Both the position numbers and the translations under genes were made by a program. A stretch of 64,000 bases of DNA from Flavobacterium amniphilum (GTDB lineage Bacteria > Bacteroidota > Bacteroidia > Flavobacteriales > Flavobacteriaceae): contig NZ_JAMLJL010000003.1 in assembly GCF_023634845.1 (NCBI RefSeq), positions 1 to 64,000 of the forward strand, written 5' to 3'. Below, one piece after another: positions 38,728 through 46,811 of the stretch. The notes under the pieces are model-generated. The model saw nothing but the letters and a program-made list of their open reading frames with translations, made no database searches and was not told the DNA's origin. How positions within the stretch are numbered: position 1 is the stretch's first letter; each line of letters begins with the position of its first letter.

Positions 38728-38735
38728 TACATTTG
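38728..38735 (+). promoter_or_regulatory. -7 promoter box (TACATTTG) of the MarR gene
   Basis: A perfect TAnnTTTG 20 bp upstream of the MarR-family ATG at 38755. It is divergent from the tRNA promoter and gives a very short leader. The -33 element is weak. Confidence 0.5.
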
Positions 38736-38754
38736 AAAAATATGAAAATTAAAA

Positions 38755-39183
38755 ATGGAAAAGCTTAACGACATTATATTTTACAATTTAGATAAGGCTA
38801 TAAAAACCTATAGAATGTATGCCATGAAGAAAATCCGCGAAAACGGATACAAAATCACGACCGACCAATGGCTTATTATTAAATCGATACTGGAAAACCC
38901 AAAAATAACCCAACAGGAACTAGCCAGGAATGTTTTTAAAGACAATGCATCGGTTACAAGAATCATTGAACTGATGGTAAAGTCAAATTACTTAAACCGT
39001 AAAGTCGATTCAAATGACAGAAGAAAGTCCGTATTATCAGTCACAAAAGAAGGCAAAGATATTATTGAGAAAGTTCAAAGCATTATTCTTGAAAACAGAA
39101 AAGAAGCATTGGAAAGCATAAGTAAAGAAGACCTGAACACAATGGATATAATCCTACAAAAGATCATCAAAAACTGCTCTTAA
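38755..39183 (+). CDS. MarR-family transcriptional regulator
   Basis: 142 residues. Winged-helix regulator with KITTDQWLIIKSILENPKITQQELARNVFKDNASVTRIIELMVKSNYLNRK as helix-turn-helix and wing entry, DSNDRRKS as the wing (the D-x-R-R-K motif is typical), and long terminal helices for dimer formation. These dimers usually repress genes and release on binding a small ligand, unknown here. The subtilase gene follows 138 nt downstream and could be a target. Confidence 0.9.
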   Translation: MEKLNDIIFYNLDKAIKTYRMYAMKKIRENGYKITTDQWLIIKSILENPKITQQELARNVFKDNASVTRIIELMVKSNYLNRKVDSNDRRKSVLSVTKEGKDIIEKVQSIILENRKEALESISKEDLNTMDIILQKIIKNCS

Positions 39184-39321
39184 TCCAAATTAAAAGTTAA
39201 TATTTTGCTAAAATACAGCAAAACTGTAACAACACTCAGGCAATGAATACTTACCTTTAGATATTTATTTGATATATCAAGTTTCAATCAGTCGATCAAT
39301 TACAAAATCAAATTTGAAAAA

Positions 39322-40935
39322 ATGAAAAAAGGAAATTTAATGTATCTGTTTGTTGGATTAGCATTGTCAACAACAGCATTCGCCCAAGGACCAAATCCGA
39401 GTGTCACAAAAAAACAAAAGATGACCGAAAACCAACTAAAGCGTTGGAGTCATTTGGATTTAGAAAAAGACAGCATTCCCGGAATGAGCATAGACCGCGT
39501 TTATAGCGAATTACTAAAAGGAAAGAAAGGCAAAAAAGTTATTGTGGGTGTTGTAGACTCTGGCGTTGACATTGACCATGAAGATCTGAAACCGGTAATC
39601 TGGGTTAATAAAAAGGAAATCCCGGGTAACGGCATAGATGATGATAAAAACGGATACATTGATGATGTTCACGGATGGAATTTCTTAGGAAACATTGAAA
39701 ATGAAAACCTGGAGTTAACACGACTTCTTAAAAAAGGTGATGATGGCTCCCAAGCCTATAAGGATGCAAAAGCGGCATACGACAAAAAAATGGAAGCCCT
39801 TTTAGCCAATAAAAAGCAAGTGGATGCCATTTTTGATGCCAACAAAGCCATCAGCGACCATCTTAAAAAAGAAGATTTCACTATCGATGAAGTAAAAGCC
39901 ATCACAACTGAGGATGCCGAATTAAAGAAAAGCATCGAAGTATTCACAAAAATAGGCAAAGCAGGTCCGGCTTTAATGGCAAACGTAAACAAATTCAAAA
40001 CACAGGTTTACAACCAATTAAACTACAATTACAATTTAGAATACGATGCACGTAAATTAGTTGGTGACAATCCTAACGATATCAATGATAAAATTTACGG
40101 AAACAATATCGTTTACGGACCAACCAAGGAAGGCGCATTACACGGCACACACGTAGCCGGAATCATCGCACAGTCACGCAACAACAACTTAGGCGGTGAC
40201 GGAGTTGCCGACAACGTTGAAATCATGTCTGTCCGTGCCGTGCCTAACGGAGATGAGTACGACAAAGACGTTGCATTAGCCATTAAATATGCCGTGGATA
40301 ACGGTGCCAAAGTAATCAACGCCAGTTTTGGAAAAGATTTTTCACCAAATAAACAATGGGTTTACGACGCCATAAAATATGCCGAAAGCAAAGACGTTCT
40401 AATCATCCATGCTGCGGGTAACGACTCAAAAGATATTGATGTCGAGCCAAATTTCCCTAATGATTCTGATGATAAAAAGATCGAATTCGCAGACAATGTA
40501 ATCACCGTTGGTGCCTTAAATTTTGAAAACGGTAAAAAAATCGTTGCCAACTTCTCTAATTACGGAAAACTGAATGTTGATGTTTACGCACCGGGTGTAA
40601 AAATATACGCTACAACTCCAAACAGTGAATACCAGTATTTACAGGGAACATCAATGGCATCGCCAAATGTTGCCGGAGTAGCAGCAATGATCCGTTCATA
40701 CTACCCGAATTTATCAGCAAAAGAAATCAAAGGCATAATCATGAACAGCGGAACTACCATTTCAGAGGATGTAGTGGTTGGTGGTGATGCAAAAGATGTA
40801 CGTCCTTTCAATTCCCTGTCAAAATCAGGAAAAATTGTAAACGGCTATACAGCAATGACTTTGGCTGAAAAAATGAGCAAAGAAAAAATGAAACCAAAAA
40901 AATTCCCAAAAGAAAAGAAAACACTTAAAAGCTAA
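39322..40935 (+). CDS. Secreted subtilisin-like serine protease (S8 family)
   Basis: 537 residues with a signal peptide ending TTAFAQ. The catalytic triad is visible: D79 in VGVVDSGVDIDHEDL, H274 in HGTHVAGIIA and S444 in GTSMASPNVAG. Nearly 195 residues separate Asp from His, against roughly 30-40 in subtilisin. The insert holds charged helical segments (about 140-240, Lys- and Glu-rich), as I recall for other Bacteroidota S8 enzymes. There is no T9SS sorting domain; the C-terminus is a Lys-rich tail. Probably periplasmic or outer-membrane associated. The substrate is unknown. Confidence 0.92.
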   Translation: MKKGNLMYLFVGLALSTTAFAQGPNPSVTKKQKMTENQLKRWSHLDLEKDSIPGMSIDRVYSELLKGKKGKKVIVGVVDSGVDIDHEDLKPVIWVNKKEIPGNGIDDDKNGYIDDVHGWNFLGNIENENLELTRLLKKGDDGSQAYKDAKAAYDKKMEALLANKKQVDAIFDANKAISDHLKKEDFTIDEVKAITTEDAELKKSIEVFTKIGKAGPALMANVNKFKTQVYNQLNYNYNLEYDARKLVGDNPNDINDKIYGNNIVYGPTKEGALHGTHVAGIIAQSRNNNLGGDGVADNVEIMSVRAVPNGDEYDKDVALAIKYAVDNGAKVINASFGKDFSPNKQWVYDAIKYAESKDVLIIHAAGNDSKDIDVEPNFPNDSDDKKIEFADNVITVGALNFENGKKIVANFSNYGKLNVDVYAPGVKIYATTPNSEYQYLQGTSMASPNVAGVAAMIRSYYPNLSAKEIKGIIMNSGTTISEDVVVGGDAKDVRPFNSLSKSGKIVNGYTAMTLAEKMSKEKMKPKKFPKEKKTLKS

Positions 40936-41002
40936 TTCAGTAAAAAATTTAACTTTTTTTCATTTAAAACAAAATAGTACGAAATTATCTAATTGATTTC
41001 TA

Positions 41003-41010
41003 TACTTTTG
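41003..41010 (+). promoter_or_regulatory. -7 promoter box (TACTTTTG) of the J-domain/KTSC gene
   Basis: A perfect TAnnTTTG 51 bp upstream of the ATG at 41061. No clear -33 TTG is seen at the expected distance. Confidence 0.45.
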
Positions 41011-41060
41011 CACCGCAAAAAAAATAATCCTCAAATCCGGGTTATTACTATTTTACATAT

Positions 41061-41507
41061 ATGAAAAGAGTTGTTGAGTACAGAAAATTACTTGAAGTTG
41101 ACAAAAACGTAACTTTAAAAGAGCTTAAAACCATTTACAGAAACAGCATGAAAGAAACTCATCCTGACAAATTTGTAAATGATGATGAAGGCAAACTTGC
41201 TGCTGAAGAAAAAAGCAAAGCTGTTATCAGCGCATATCACTTCTTAGTAAGCATTGCTCCTGAAACTCTTGAAAAAAACCTTCCGGAATATCAGGAAACC
41301 ATAAACGGTTCGACTATTTTGGATTTCTATCTGGAAAAACAAACATTGCATGTTACCTATTTGAACGGAGTATCGTATGAATACATCGGAGTTCCTAAAA
41401 ATGTGTACATCAAAATGATTAATGCCGAGTCACCAAACCGTTTTGCAAAACGTCATATCTATGGTAATTTCATCTACAGAAAATCAGGAGAAGCTGTTGA
41501 AGTTTAA
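41061..41507 (+). CDS. J-domain plus KTSC-domain protein
   Basis: 148 residues, cytoplasmic. The N-terminal 65 residues form a DnaJ-like J domain with H34-P35-D36 in MKETHPDKF, preceded by LKELKTIYRN. The C-terminal part (about 83-145) is a KTSC domain: STILDFYLEKQTLHVTYLNG, YEYIGVPKNVYIKM, FAKRHIYGNFIY. This suggests recruitment of DnaK to a KTSC-bound partner, possibly RNA or the ribosome; that is inference. It is an autonomous transcription unit with its own promoter box and terminator. Confidence 0.85.
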   Translation: MKRVVEYRKLLEVDKNVTLKELKTIYRNSMKETHPDKFVNDDEGKLAAEEKSKAVISAYHFLVSIAPETLEKNLPEYQETINGSTILDFYLEKQTLHVTYLNGVSYEYIGVPKNVYIKMINAESPNRFAKRHIYGNFIYRKSGEAVEV

Positions 41508-41529
41508 TCCGTTACAATCAAAATAAAAG

Positions 41530-41558
41530 AAAGGCTTTCAGAAATGGGAGCCTTTTTT
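41530..41558 (+). terminator. Terminator after the J-domain/KTSC gene
   Basis: A 7-bp stem, AAAGGCT / AGCCTTT, with a 12-nt loop and a T run, 22 nt after the stop. Confidence 0.6.
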
Positions 41559-41607
41559 AATTAAATATTTTCTTATATTTGGGTAACTAACAAAAAAACA
41601 AAACACT

Positions 41608-42090
41608 ATGCCTTTTAACTTTTATGCAGTATTGGTATCTTCATTGGTCACTTTACTTGTCGGATTTGTATGGTATCATCCAAAACTTTTCGGAACCGCC
41701 TGGATGAACGAAAGCGGAATGACGGAAGAAAAAGCCAAACAGGGAAACATGGCAAAAATCTTCGGACTTACTATTTTCTATTCTTTCATGATTTCATTTT
41801 TAATGCCGGCACTAACCGTACATCAAATGGGAGCATTAGGAATGATTGGCGGTGACCCAACATTGGCAAAACCTTCTTATACTGCTTTCTTAGCAGATTA
41901 CGGAGATGCCTTCCGCACATTTAAACACGGCGCTTTACACGGCTTAATGACAGGTATATTCCTGGCTTTGCCAATTACAGCCATCAATGCTCTTTTCGAA
42001 CAAAAATCATGGAAATACATTTTGATTAATGCAGGTTTCTGGATGGTTTCTTTAACTATCATCGGAGCTATCGTTTGCGGCTGGAAATAA
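41608..42090 (+). CDS. DUF1761-type integral membrane protein
   Basis: 160 residues, four membrane helices, near 6-24 (FYAVLVSSLVTLLVGFVWY), 47-66, 106-125 and 136-155. The start YAVLVSSLVTLLVGFVWYHPKLFG and the following AWM are typical of DUF1761. Transport or structural role is not known. A perfect terminator hairpin lies 31 nt after the stop and abuts the next gene. Confidence 0.82.
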   Translation: MPFNFYAVLVSSLVTLLVGFVWYHPKLFGTAWMNESGMTEEKAKQGNMAKIFGLTIFYSFMISFLMPALTVHQMGALGMIGGDPTLAKPSYTAFLADYGDAFRTFKHGALHGLMTGIFLALPITAINALFEQKSWKYILINAGFWMVSLTIIGAIVCGWK

Positions 42091-42120
42091 TATTTTTCTT
42101 AACATTTATTTATAACAACA

Positions 42121-42149
42121 TCGCTCTACATTTGTGGAGCGATTTTTTT
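42121..42149 (+). terminator. Terminator after DUF1761, overlapping the next gene's start
   Basis: A 9-bp stem from TCGCTCTAC with a T-G wobble, pairing with GTGGAGCGA, followed by seven T. The T tract runs into the TTG at 42148 taken as the next start. Confidence 0.75.
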
Positions 42150-43296
42150 GATTTTGAATTCGACTTTTAAAATTTACTCAGCCATTAACGAATTGCCGGC
42201 CTCCTGGGATCAGGTTACCGAAAGCAATGTATTCTTACAAACTCCTTACCTGAAAGTTCTGGAAGAATCTGCTCCCACAAACATGCAGTGCTTCTATATC
42301 GGGATATTCGAAGACAACAACCTTATCGGCGTGGCATTGGCCCAATACCTGAATGTTCACAAACTGGAATCCTTCGGGGAAAGGGACAAATGTTTCAAAA
42401 CTGCCATCCGTAATTTTGTATTCAAGAATTTTGCCTCGCATGTGCTGTTCCTCGGAAACAACATGATTACAGGCCAAAACGGCTATGTTTTCAATAAACC
42501 GATGGATTTCAAACACATCAGCAACTTACTGATTCAATGTTCGGAAGCTATTATAAAATACTTTAAAGAGAAGGGAATCAAAATCCATATCGTTTCGTTT
42601 AAAGATTTCTATCAGCATTGTTCGGATGAATTGAAGAAATACGACTTTGCAAACATGCACGACTTCAACATTCAACCGAATATGATTTTTGAACTTCAGC
42701 CTGAATGGAAATCAGAAACCGATTATGTCGCCGCCTTTTCAAAAAAATACCGTGACCAGTACAAACGTTCGCATAAAAAATGTGAAGGGGTTGAAGTAAA
42801 GGAATTATGCTACGAAGAAATTTTGTCCCACGAAGAACGTATTTACGAATTATACCATTATGTAGCCAAAAACGCTCCATTCAATACATTCTTTTTGGCC
42901 AAAGACCACTTCTCTACTTTCAAAAAGCAATTGCAGGAAGACTTGCGTGTATCGGGTTACTTTTTAGACGGAAAGCTAGTTGGTTTTCACACTATCCTCT
43001 TGAACGGAGAAACACTGGAAACGTATTTCTTAGGCTATGACGAACATGTACAGAAGGAAAAAATGCTGTATTTAAACATGCTTTACAACATGACCAAATT
43101 CGGTATTGAAAACGGATTTAAGAAAATTATCTTCGGAAGAACTGCTCTTGAAATCAAAAGCTCCATCGGCGCACAACCTGTTTTGATGTCGGGTTTCATT
43201 TACCACACAAACAAACTCATCAACAAACACATTGATAAAATTTTCAAAAGACTGGAACCTAATGTCGATTGGCAGCAAAGACATCCTTTTAAGTAG
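42148..43296 (+). CDS. FemAB/GNAT-like acyltransferase family protein
   Basis: About 382 residues. The C-terminal half has a GNAT/FemAB-like layout: KKYRDQYKRSHKKCEG, LRVSGYFLDGKLVGFHTILLNGETLETYFLGYD, KMLYLNMLYNMTKFGIENGFKKIIFGRTALEIKSSIGA. No signal peptide, so cytoplasmic. The start is uncertain. No ATG occurs before residue 45, and the frame opens with TTG at 42148 or 42154, both at the end of the preceding terminator T tract. Such proteins transfer acyl or aminoacyl groups; the substrate is unknown. Its 3' end overlaps the convergent DUF4345 gene by 8 nt. Confidence 0.7.
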   Translation: MILNSTFKIYSAINELPASWDQVTESNVFLQTPYLKVLEESAPTNMQCFYIGIFEDNNLIGVALAQYLNVHKLESFGERDKCFKTAIRNFVFKNFASHVLFLGNNMITGQNGYVFNKPMDFKHISNLLIQCSEAIIKYFKEKGIKIHIVSFKDFYQHCSDELKKYDFANMHDFNIQPNMIFELQPEWKSETDYVAAFSKKYRDQYKRSHKKCEGVEVKELCYEEILSHEERIYELYHYVAKNAPFNTFFLAKDHFSTFKKQLQEDLRVSGYFLDGKLVGFHTILLNGETLETYFLGYDEHVQKEKMLYLNMLYNMTKFGIENGFKKIIFGRTALEIKSSIGAQPVLMSGFIYHTNKLINKHIDKIFKRLEPNVDWQQRHPFK

Positions 43297-43678
43297 TTTT
43301 GTTTTGGTGGTATTGGTAAATATAAACACCATAAAATCCTAAAATTAATTCTCCCGATACACCAAGAAGCAACAATGCCGAAGGTATACCATCCAAAACC
43401 ATACTGATAATCCGGCCAAAAGCTAATCCGAACATGAATATAAAATTGGAAACGGTCGCTATCTTCCAGAATTTCAGTTTGCATACTCCCAGAATCCAAA
43501 GCACCGCAAAAGCAATATAAATCCCCATTATTGCCTTCAGGATATTTTGCTCATCGATGGTATTGACGGTCAGCTTAAAGAAAAAATCGGGCGCAAAGCC
43601 ATAGATAAGCGACACTGGAAGAACCACGAAAGAAGAGATAATTAAATGGGTATTTTTAAGTGCATCGCTTCGTCTCAT
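43289..43678 (-). CDS. Four-helix integral membrane protein, DUF4345-like
   Basis: 129 residues with four predicted membrane helices (about 10-30, 45-65, 73-92 and 98-120). The pattern, GFAPDFFFKLTVNT, ILKAIMGIYIAFAVLWILG, LAFGRIISMVLDG and GELILGFYGVYIYQ, resembles DUF4345. No function is known to me. It starts 16 nt downstream of the ABC-F stop, probably in one transcription unit with it. Confidence 0.72.
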   Translation of the reverse strand: MRRSDALKNTHLIISSFVVLPVSLIYGFAPDFFFKLTVNTIDEQNILKAIMGIYIAFAVLWILGVCKLKFWKIATVSNFIFMFGLAFGRIISMVLDGIPSALLLLGVSGELILGFYGVYIYQYHQNKTT

Positions 43679-43694
43679 AGGCTACATTTAGTTC

Positions 43695-45602
43695 CTACAA
43701 GTTATCAATTTCCATCTGAACTGTTTCCCAATCTTCCAATAATTTTTCCAATTCCTGCTTTTTCTTTTCATAAGCAGCAAAAAAACTGGCATTCTCTATA
43801 TGTTTATCATAATTGGAAGCCAACTCTTTATCGTCCTGCTGAATATCTTTTTCCAACTGCTGGATCTGACTTTCAATTTTAGACAATCGGTTCTGCAATG
43901 ATTTTTGTGCTTTTTGATCTTCGTAAGAAAGATTTTTAATCTGTTTTGGTACTTCTTTAACCACAACATCTTTCTTTTCAACCTCACGCATATTTTCCAG
44001 ATTCCGCTGTTCTAAGAAATAATTGATATCTCCTAAATACTCTTTGATCTTTTGGTCTTTAAATTCATAAACAAGATTGGACATGTCCTGAAGAAAATCC
44101 CTGTCATGGGAAACCAGCAAAAGTGTTCCTTCATATTTTTGAAGTGCGGCTTTCAGTACGTTCTTTGATTTTATATCCAAGTGATTCGTTGGCTCATCCA
44201 TCACCAAAACATTGATCGGCTGCAATAATAATTTACAAAGCGCCAAACGATTTCTTTCACCTCCGGAAAGAACTTTCACTTTTTTCTCTACGTCATCTCC
44301 CCTAAACAGGAAAGAACCTAACATATCGCGTACTTTCGAACGGTTGGTATCTGTTGCGGCATCTTCCATAGTTTGCAGCAAGGTAATCTCACCGTCTAAA
44401 TATTCCGCTTGGTTTTGGGCAAAATAACCCACTTGTACATTATGCCCCAATTTGATCGAACCTTCATATTCAAACTCATTGACTATCGCTTTTATAAGTG
44501 TTGATTTTCCTTGACCGTTCTGACCTACAAAAGCAATTTTACTGCCTCGCTCCACTAAAAGTGAAATATCTTTCAAAATGGTCTTGTCTCCGTATGCTTT
44601 AGTCACATGCTCTGCCTCAATCACTACTTTCCCTGGTACTTTTGACACCGGAAACGAAATATTCATCACCGAATTATCATCTTCATCTACTTCAATACGT
44701 TCCACTTTGTCCAGTTTTTTAATCAATGACTGGGCCATGGAAGCTTTAGAAGCTTTGGCACGGAATTTCTCAATTAACTTTTCCGTTTCTTCAATTTTCT
44801 TAGCCTGGTTCTTTTGTGTGGCCAATTGCTTTTCACGGATTTCATGACGCAATTCTAAATATTGTGAATACGGCTTATTAAAATCGTATGCTTTTCCTAA
44901 CGAAATCTCAATGGTTCTGTTCGTTACATTATCTAAAAACATCTTATCGTGGGAAACAATAACCACAACTCCGGGATAATTACGAAGGAAACTCTCCAGC
45001 CAAATGATACTTTCAATATCCAAGTGATTGGTTGGCTCATCCAAAAGCAGTATATCGTTCGACTGAAGCAATAATTTCGCTAATTCGATACGCATACGCC
45101 ACCCTCCGGAAAAAGTCTCTGTCTGGTTGTTAAAAACATCTCTTTTAAAACCTAATCCCAATAAAATTTTCTCTGTATCTCCTACATAATTATACCCGCC
45201 TAACAATTCAAAACGGTGGGTATAATCAGATAAATCTTCTATAATCTGTGAATACTCTTCGCTTTCATAATCGGTTCGGGTAACCAATTGATGGTTAATT
45301 TCAGCGAGTTTTTTCTCTACTTCTTTAATATCTGTAAATGCCTGATAGGCTTCTTCAAGCACGGTTCTTCCTTGCTCAAAATCGATATCCTGACGCAAGA
45401 AACCTATTCTCACTTCTTTCTCTGTTGCTATACTTCCTGAATCGGGCGCAAAATCCCTAGCTAAAATCTTCAGCATCGTCGATTTTCCGGCACCGTTTTT
45501 CCCTACAAGTCCTACTCTATCGCCGGCCCCCATTCTAAAAGTGACTTCTTCAAATAAATAAGTGCCTCCAAAAGAGACCGACAAATTGTGTATATTAAGC
45601 AT
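43695..45602 (-). CDS. ABC-F family ATPase (ribosome-associated, Uup/EttA type)
   Basis: 635 residues with two ATPase domains and no membrane segment. Walker A motifs GKNGAGKST and GQNGQGKST; signatures FSGGWRMR and LSGGERNR; Walker B LLLDEPTNHLD and LVMDEPTNHLD. The linker between domains is long and basic, and the C-terminus from about 545 is a coiled coil (NRLSKIESQIQQLEKDIQQ). That tail is typical of Uup-like members, which act on ribosomes or branched DNA. The exact subfamily is not certain. A promoter box lies 26 bp upstream, divergent from DUF983. Confidence 0.92.
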   Translation of the reverse strand: MLNIHNLSVSFGGTYLFEEVTFRMGAGDRVGLVGKNGAGKSTMLKILARDFAPDSGSIATEKEVRIGFLRQDIDFEQGRTVLEEAYQAFTDIKEVEKKLAEINHQLVTRTDYESEEYSQIIEDLSDYTHRFELLGGYNYVGDTEKILLGLGFKRDVFNNQTETFSGGWRMRIELAKLLLQSNDILLLDEPTNHLDIESIIWLESFLRNYPGVVVIVSHDKMFLDNVTNRTIEISLGKAYDFNKPYSQYLELRHEIREKQLATQKNQAKKIEETEKLIEKFRAKASKASMAQSLIKKLDKVERIEVDEDDNSVMNISFPVSKVPGKVVIEAEHVTKAYGDKTILKDISLLVERGSKIAFVGQNGQGKSTLIKAIVNEFEYEGSIKLGHNVQVGYFAQNQAEYLDGEITLLQTMEDAATDTNRSKVRDMLGSFLFRGDDVEKKVKVLSGGERNRLALCKLLLQPINVLVMDEPTNHLDIKSKNVLKAALQKYEGTLLLVSHDRDFLQDMSNLVYEFKDQKIKEYLGDINYFLEQRNLENMREVEKKDVVVKEVPKQIKNLSYEDQKAQKSLQNRLSKIESQIQQLEKDIQQDDKELASNYDKHIENASFFAAYEKKKQELEKLLEDWETVQMEIDNL

Positions 45603-45627
45603 AGTATATTTTTAATTATTTCACTTC

Positions 45628-45635
45628 CAAAAATA
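45628..45635 (-). promoter_or_regulatory. -7 promoter box (TATTTTTG) of the ABC-F gene
   Basis: A perfect TAnnTTTG on the minus strand, 26 bp before the ABC-F ATG. It lies back to back with the plus-strand box at 45644-45651, so the two divergent promoters share one short region. Confidence 0.5.
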
Positions 45636-45643
45636 CAATAGTG

Positions 45644-45651
45644 TACCTTTG
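45644..45651 (+). promoter_or_regulatory. -7 promoter box (TACCTTTG) of the DUF983 gene
   Basis: A perfect TAnnTTTG 17 bp upstream of the ATG at 45668. It rules out the upstream GTG at 45641 as the translation start. Confidence 0.55.
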
Positions 45652-45667
45652 TAGAAATTTTTTGCAA

Positions 45668-46054
45668 ATGTTAAAAAAAGGATCCAAACTAAATAGTATT
45701 TTAACAGGAAGTTGTCCTAAATGTCAGGAAGAAAGCATGTATAAAGGAAAAAACTTATACAATCCTGAATATACCATCAAAATGAATGATACTTGCAGTC
45801 ATTGTGGTACCCGATACAAAATAGAACCTTCTTTCTTTTACGGATCCATGTATGTGAGTTATGCATTGGGTGTAGCTTTAGGAGTTGCCGCGTTTGTGGT
45901 TTTTTATTTCTTTATGAAAACCAATTTAAAAACAGCTTTCATAGGTATTACCGCCACTTTGGTACTATTGATGCCTTTTATCATGCGGATCTCCCGCAAC
46001 ATATGGATTAATCTCTTTATCAGTTACGATAAAAACTGGAGGGAAAAGAAATAA
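45668..46054 (+). CDS. DUF983 membrane protein with zinc-ribbon-like N-terminus
   Basis: 128 residues from ATG 45668. Two CxxC pairs (C16/C19 in CPKCQEE and C43/C46 in CSHCGTRY) form a probable zinc ribbon. Two membrane helices follow (about 57-78 and 85-105). EPSFFYGSMYVSYALG is typical of the DUF983 family. The role of the family is not firmly known to me. It ends at a strong terminator. Confidence 0.85.
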   Translation: MLKKGSKLNSILTGSCPKCQEESMYKGKNLYNPEYTIKMNDTCSHCGTRYKIEPSFFYGSMYVSYALGVALGVAAFVVFYFFMKTNLKTAFIGITATLVLLMPFIMRISRNIWINLFISYDKNWREKK

Positions 46055-46070
46055 ACCACTTTTTAAATTA

Positions 46071-46101
46071 AAAAACCCACAACCATAAGTTGTGGGTTTT
46101 T
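46071..46101. terminator. Terminator after DUF983
   Basis: A 12-bp stem, AAAAACCCACAA / TTGTGGGTTTTT, with a 7-nt loop. It lies between convergent genes and can act in both directions. Confidence 0.82.
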
Positions 46102-46177
46102 ATTTAAAAGCTAAAACAGCAATGAGTCATTTTAATTATATAAACATGCTTAAACAACCTTATTAAGTGATAGAGAG

Positions 46178-46801
46178 TTACAAATCTTCATACCCCATAT
46201 CTTGTTCTCCTTCCACTCTAATTTTATCACCATCGAATACATTATCATGTTGAATGACAAAACTGAGTAAAACACTGTAAAAAGTTTGATAATTTTTATG
46301 ATTCATTTTTTTATCATCAACTGTTTTATAACCAAAATGATATACTTCACTCCCTGTGTCATATAGAAAATTATAAAATTTATGACGGACATTGTTGTTT
46401 CCATCTGCATAAAGTTCTACTCTAAAACAATCCCGTTTGTTTTTTAAATTGAGTTTCCTCAAAAAATATTTAGGGTTTTTACTTTCCGCAGTAAACTGCT
46501 TAAGTAGTAACTTTATATAGTTTCTACAACTAATTTCAGATGGACCAACCCTTTCTATAACATAAAACAAATCCTTATCAACATCAATTGGTATATATAA
46601 AAGAGTGTTCTCCCTACTTTCTGGCAGCCAGGTAGAGGGAATGTTAACTTCAATACTATCTTTAGAATAGGTTCTCCATCCTTTTAGCAATTCGTTCTTT
46701 GAAAAAACTCTATCTTCTTTATTCAAATTAGGTTTCGGTTTCTCATCTCTACACCCTAAAATGGCAAAAAACAACGCAAAATATAGTAACGAATTTCTCA
46801 T
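46178..46801 (-). CDS. Lipoprotein of unknown function downstream of the RHS gene
   Basis: 207 residues. A lipoprotein signal ends at AILGC (Cys17). The mature domain has WRTYSKDSIEVNIPSTWLPE, LFYVIERVGPSE, FRVELYADGNNNVRHKFYNFLY and FYSVLLSFVIQHD. This resembles small surface-exposed or periplasmic domains of unknown role, with an N-terminal pattern recalling PsbP/MOG1-like folds (uncertain). It starts 10 nt after the stop of the RHS protein, so it is cotranscribed with it. The position is that of an immunity or accessory gene for a polymorphic RHS protein, but nothing in its sequence proves this. Confidence 0.7.
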   Translation of the reverse strand: MRNSLLYFALFFAILGCRDEKPKPNLNKEDRVFSKNELLKGWRTYSKDSIEVNIPSTWLPESRENTLLYIPIDVDKDLFYVIERVGPSEISCRNYIKLLLKQFTAESKNPKYFLRKLNLKNKRDCFRVELYADGNNNVRHKFYNFLYDTGSEVYHFGYKTVDDKKMNHKNYQTFYSVLLSFVIQHDNVFDGDKIRVEGEQDMGYEDL

Positions 46802-46811
46802 CTTGTTTCAA

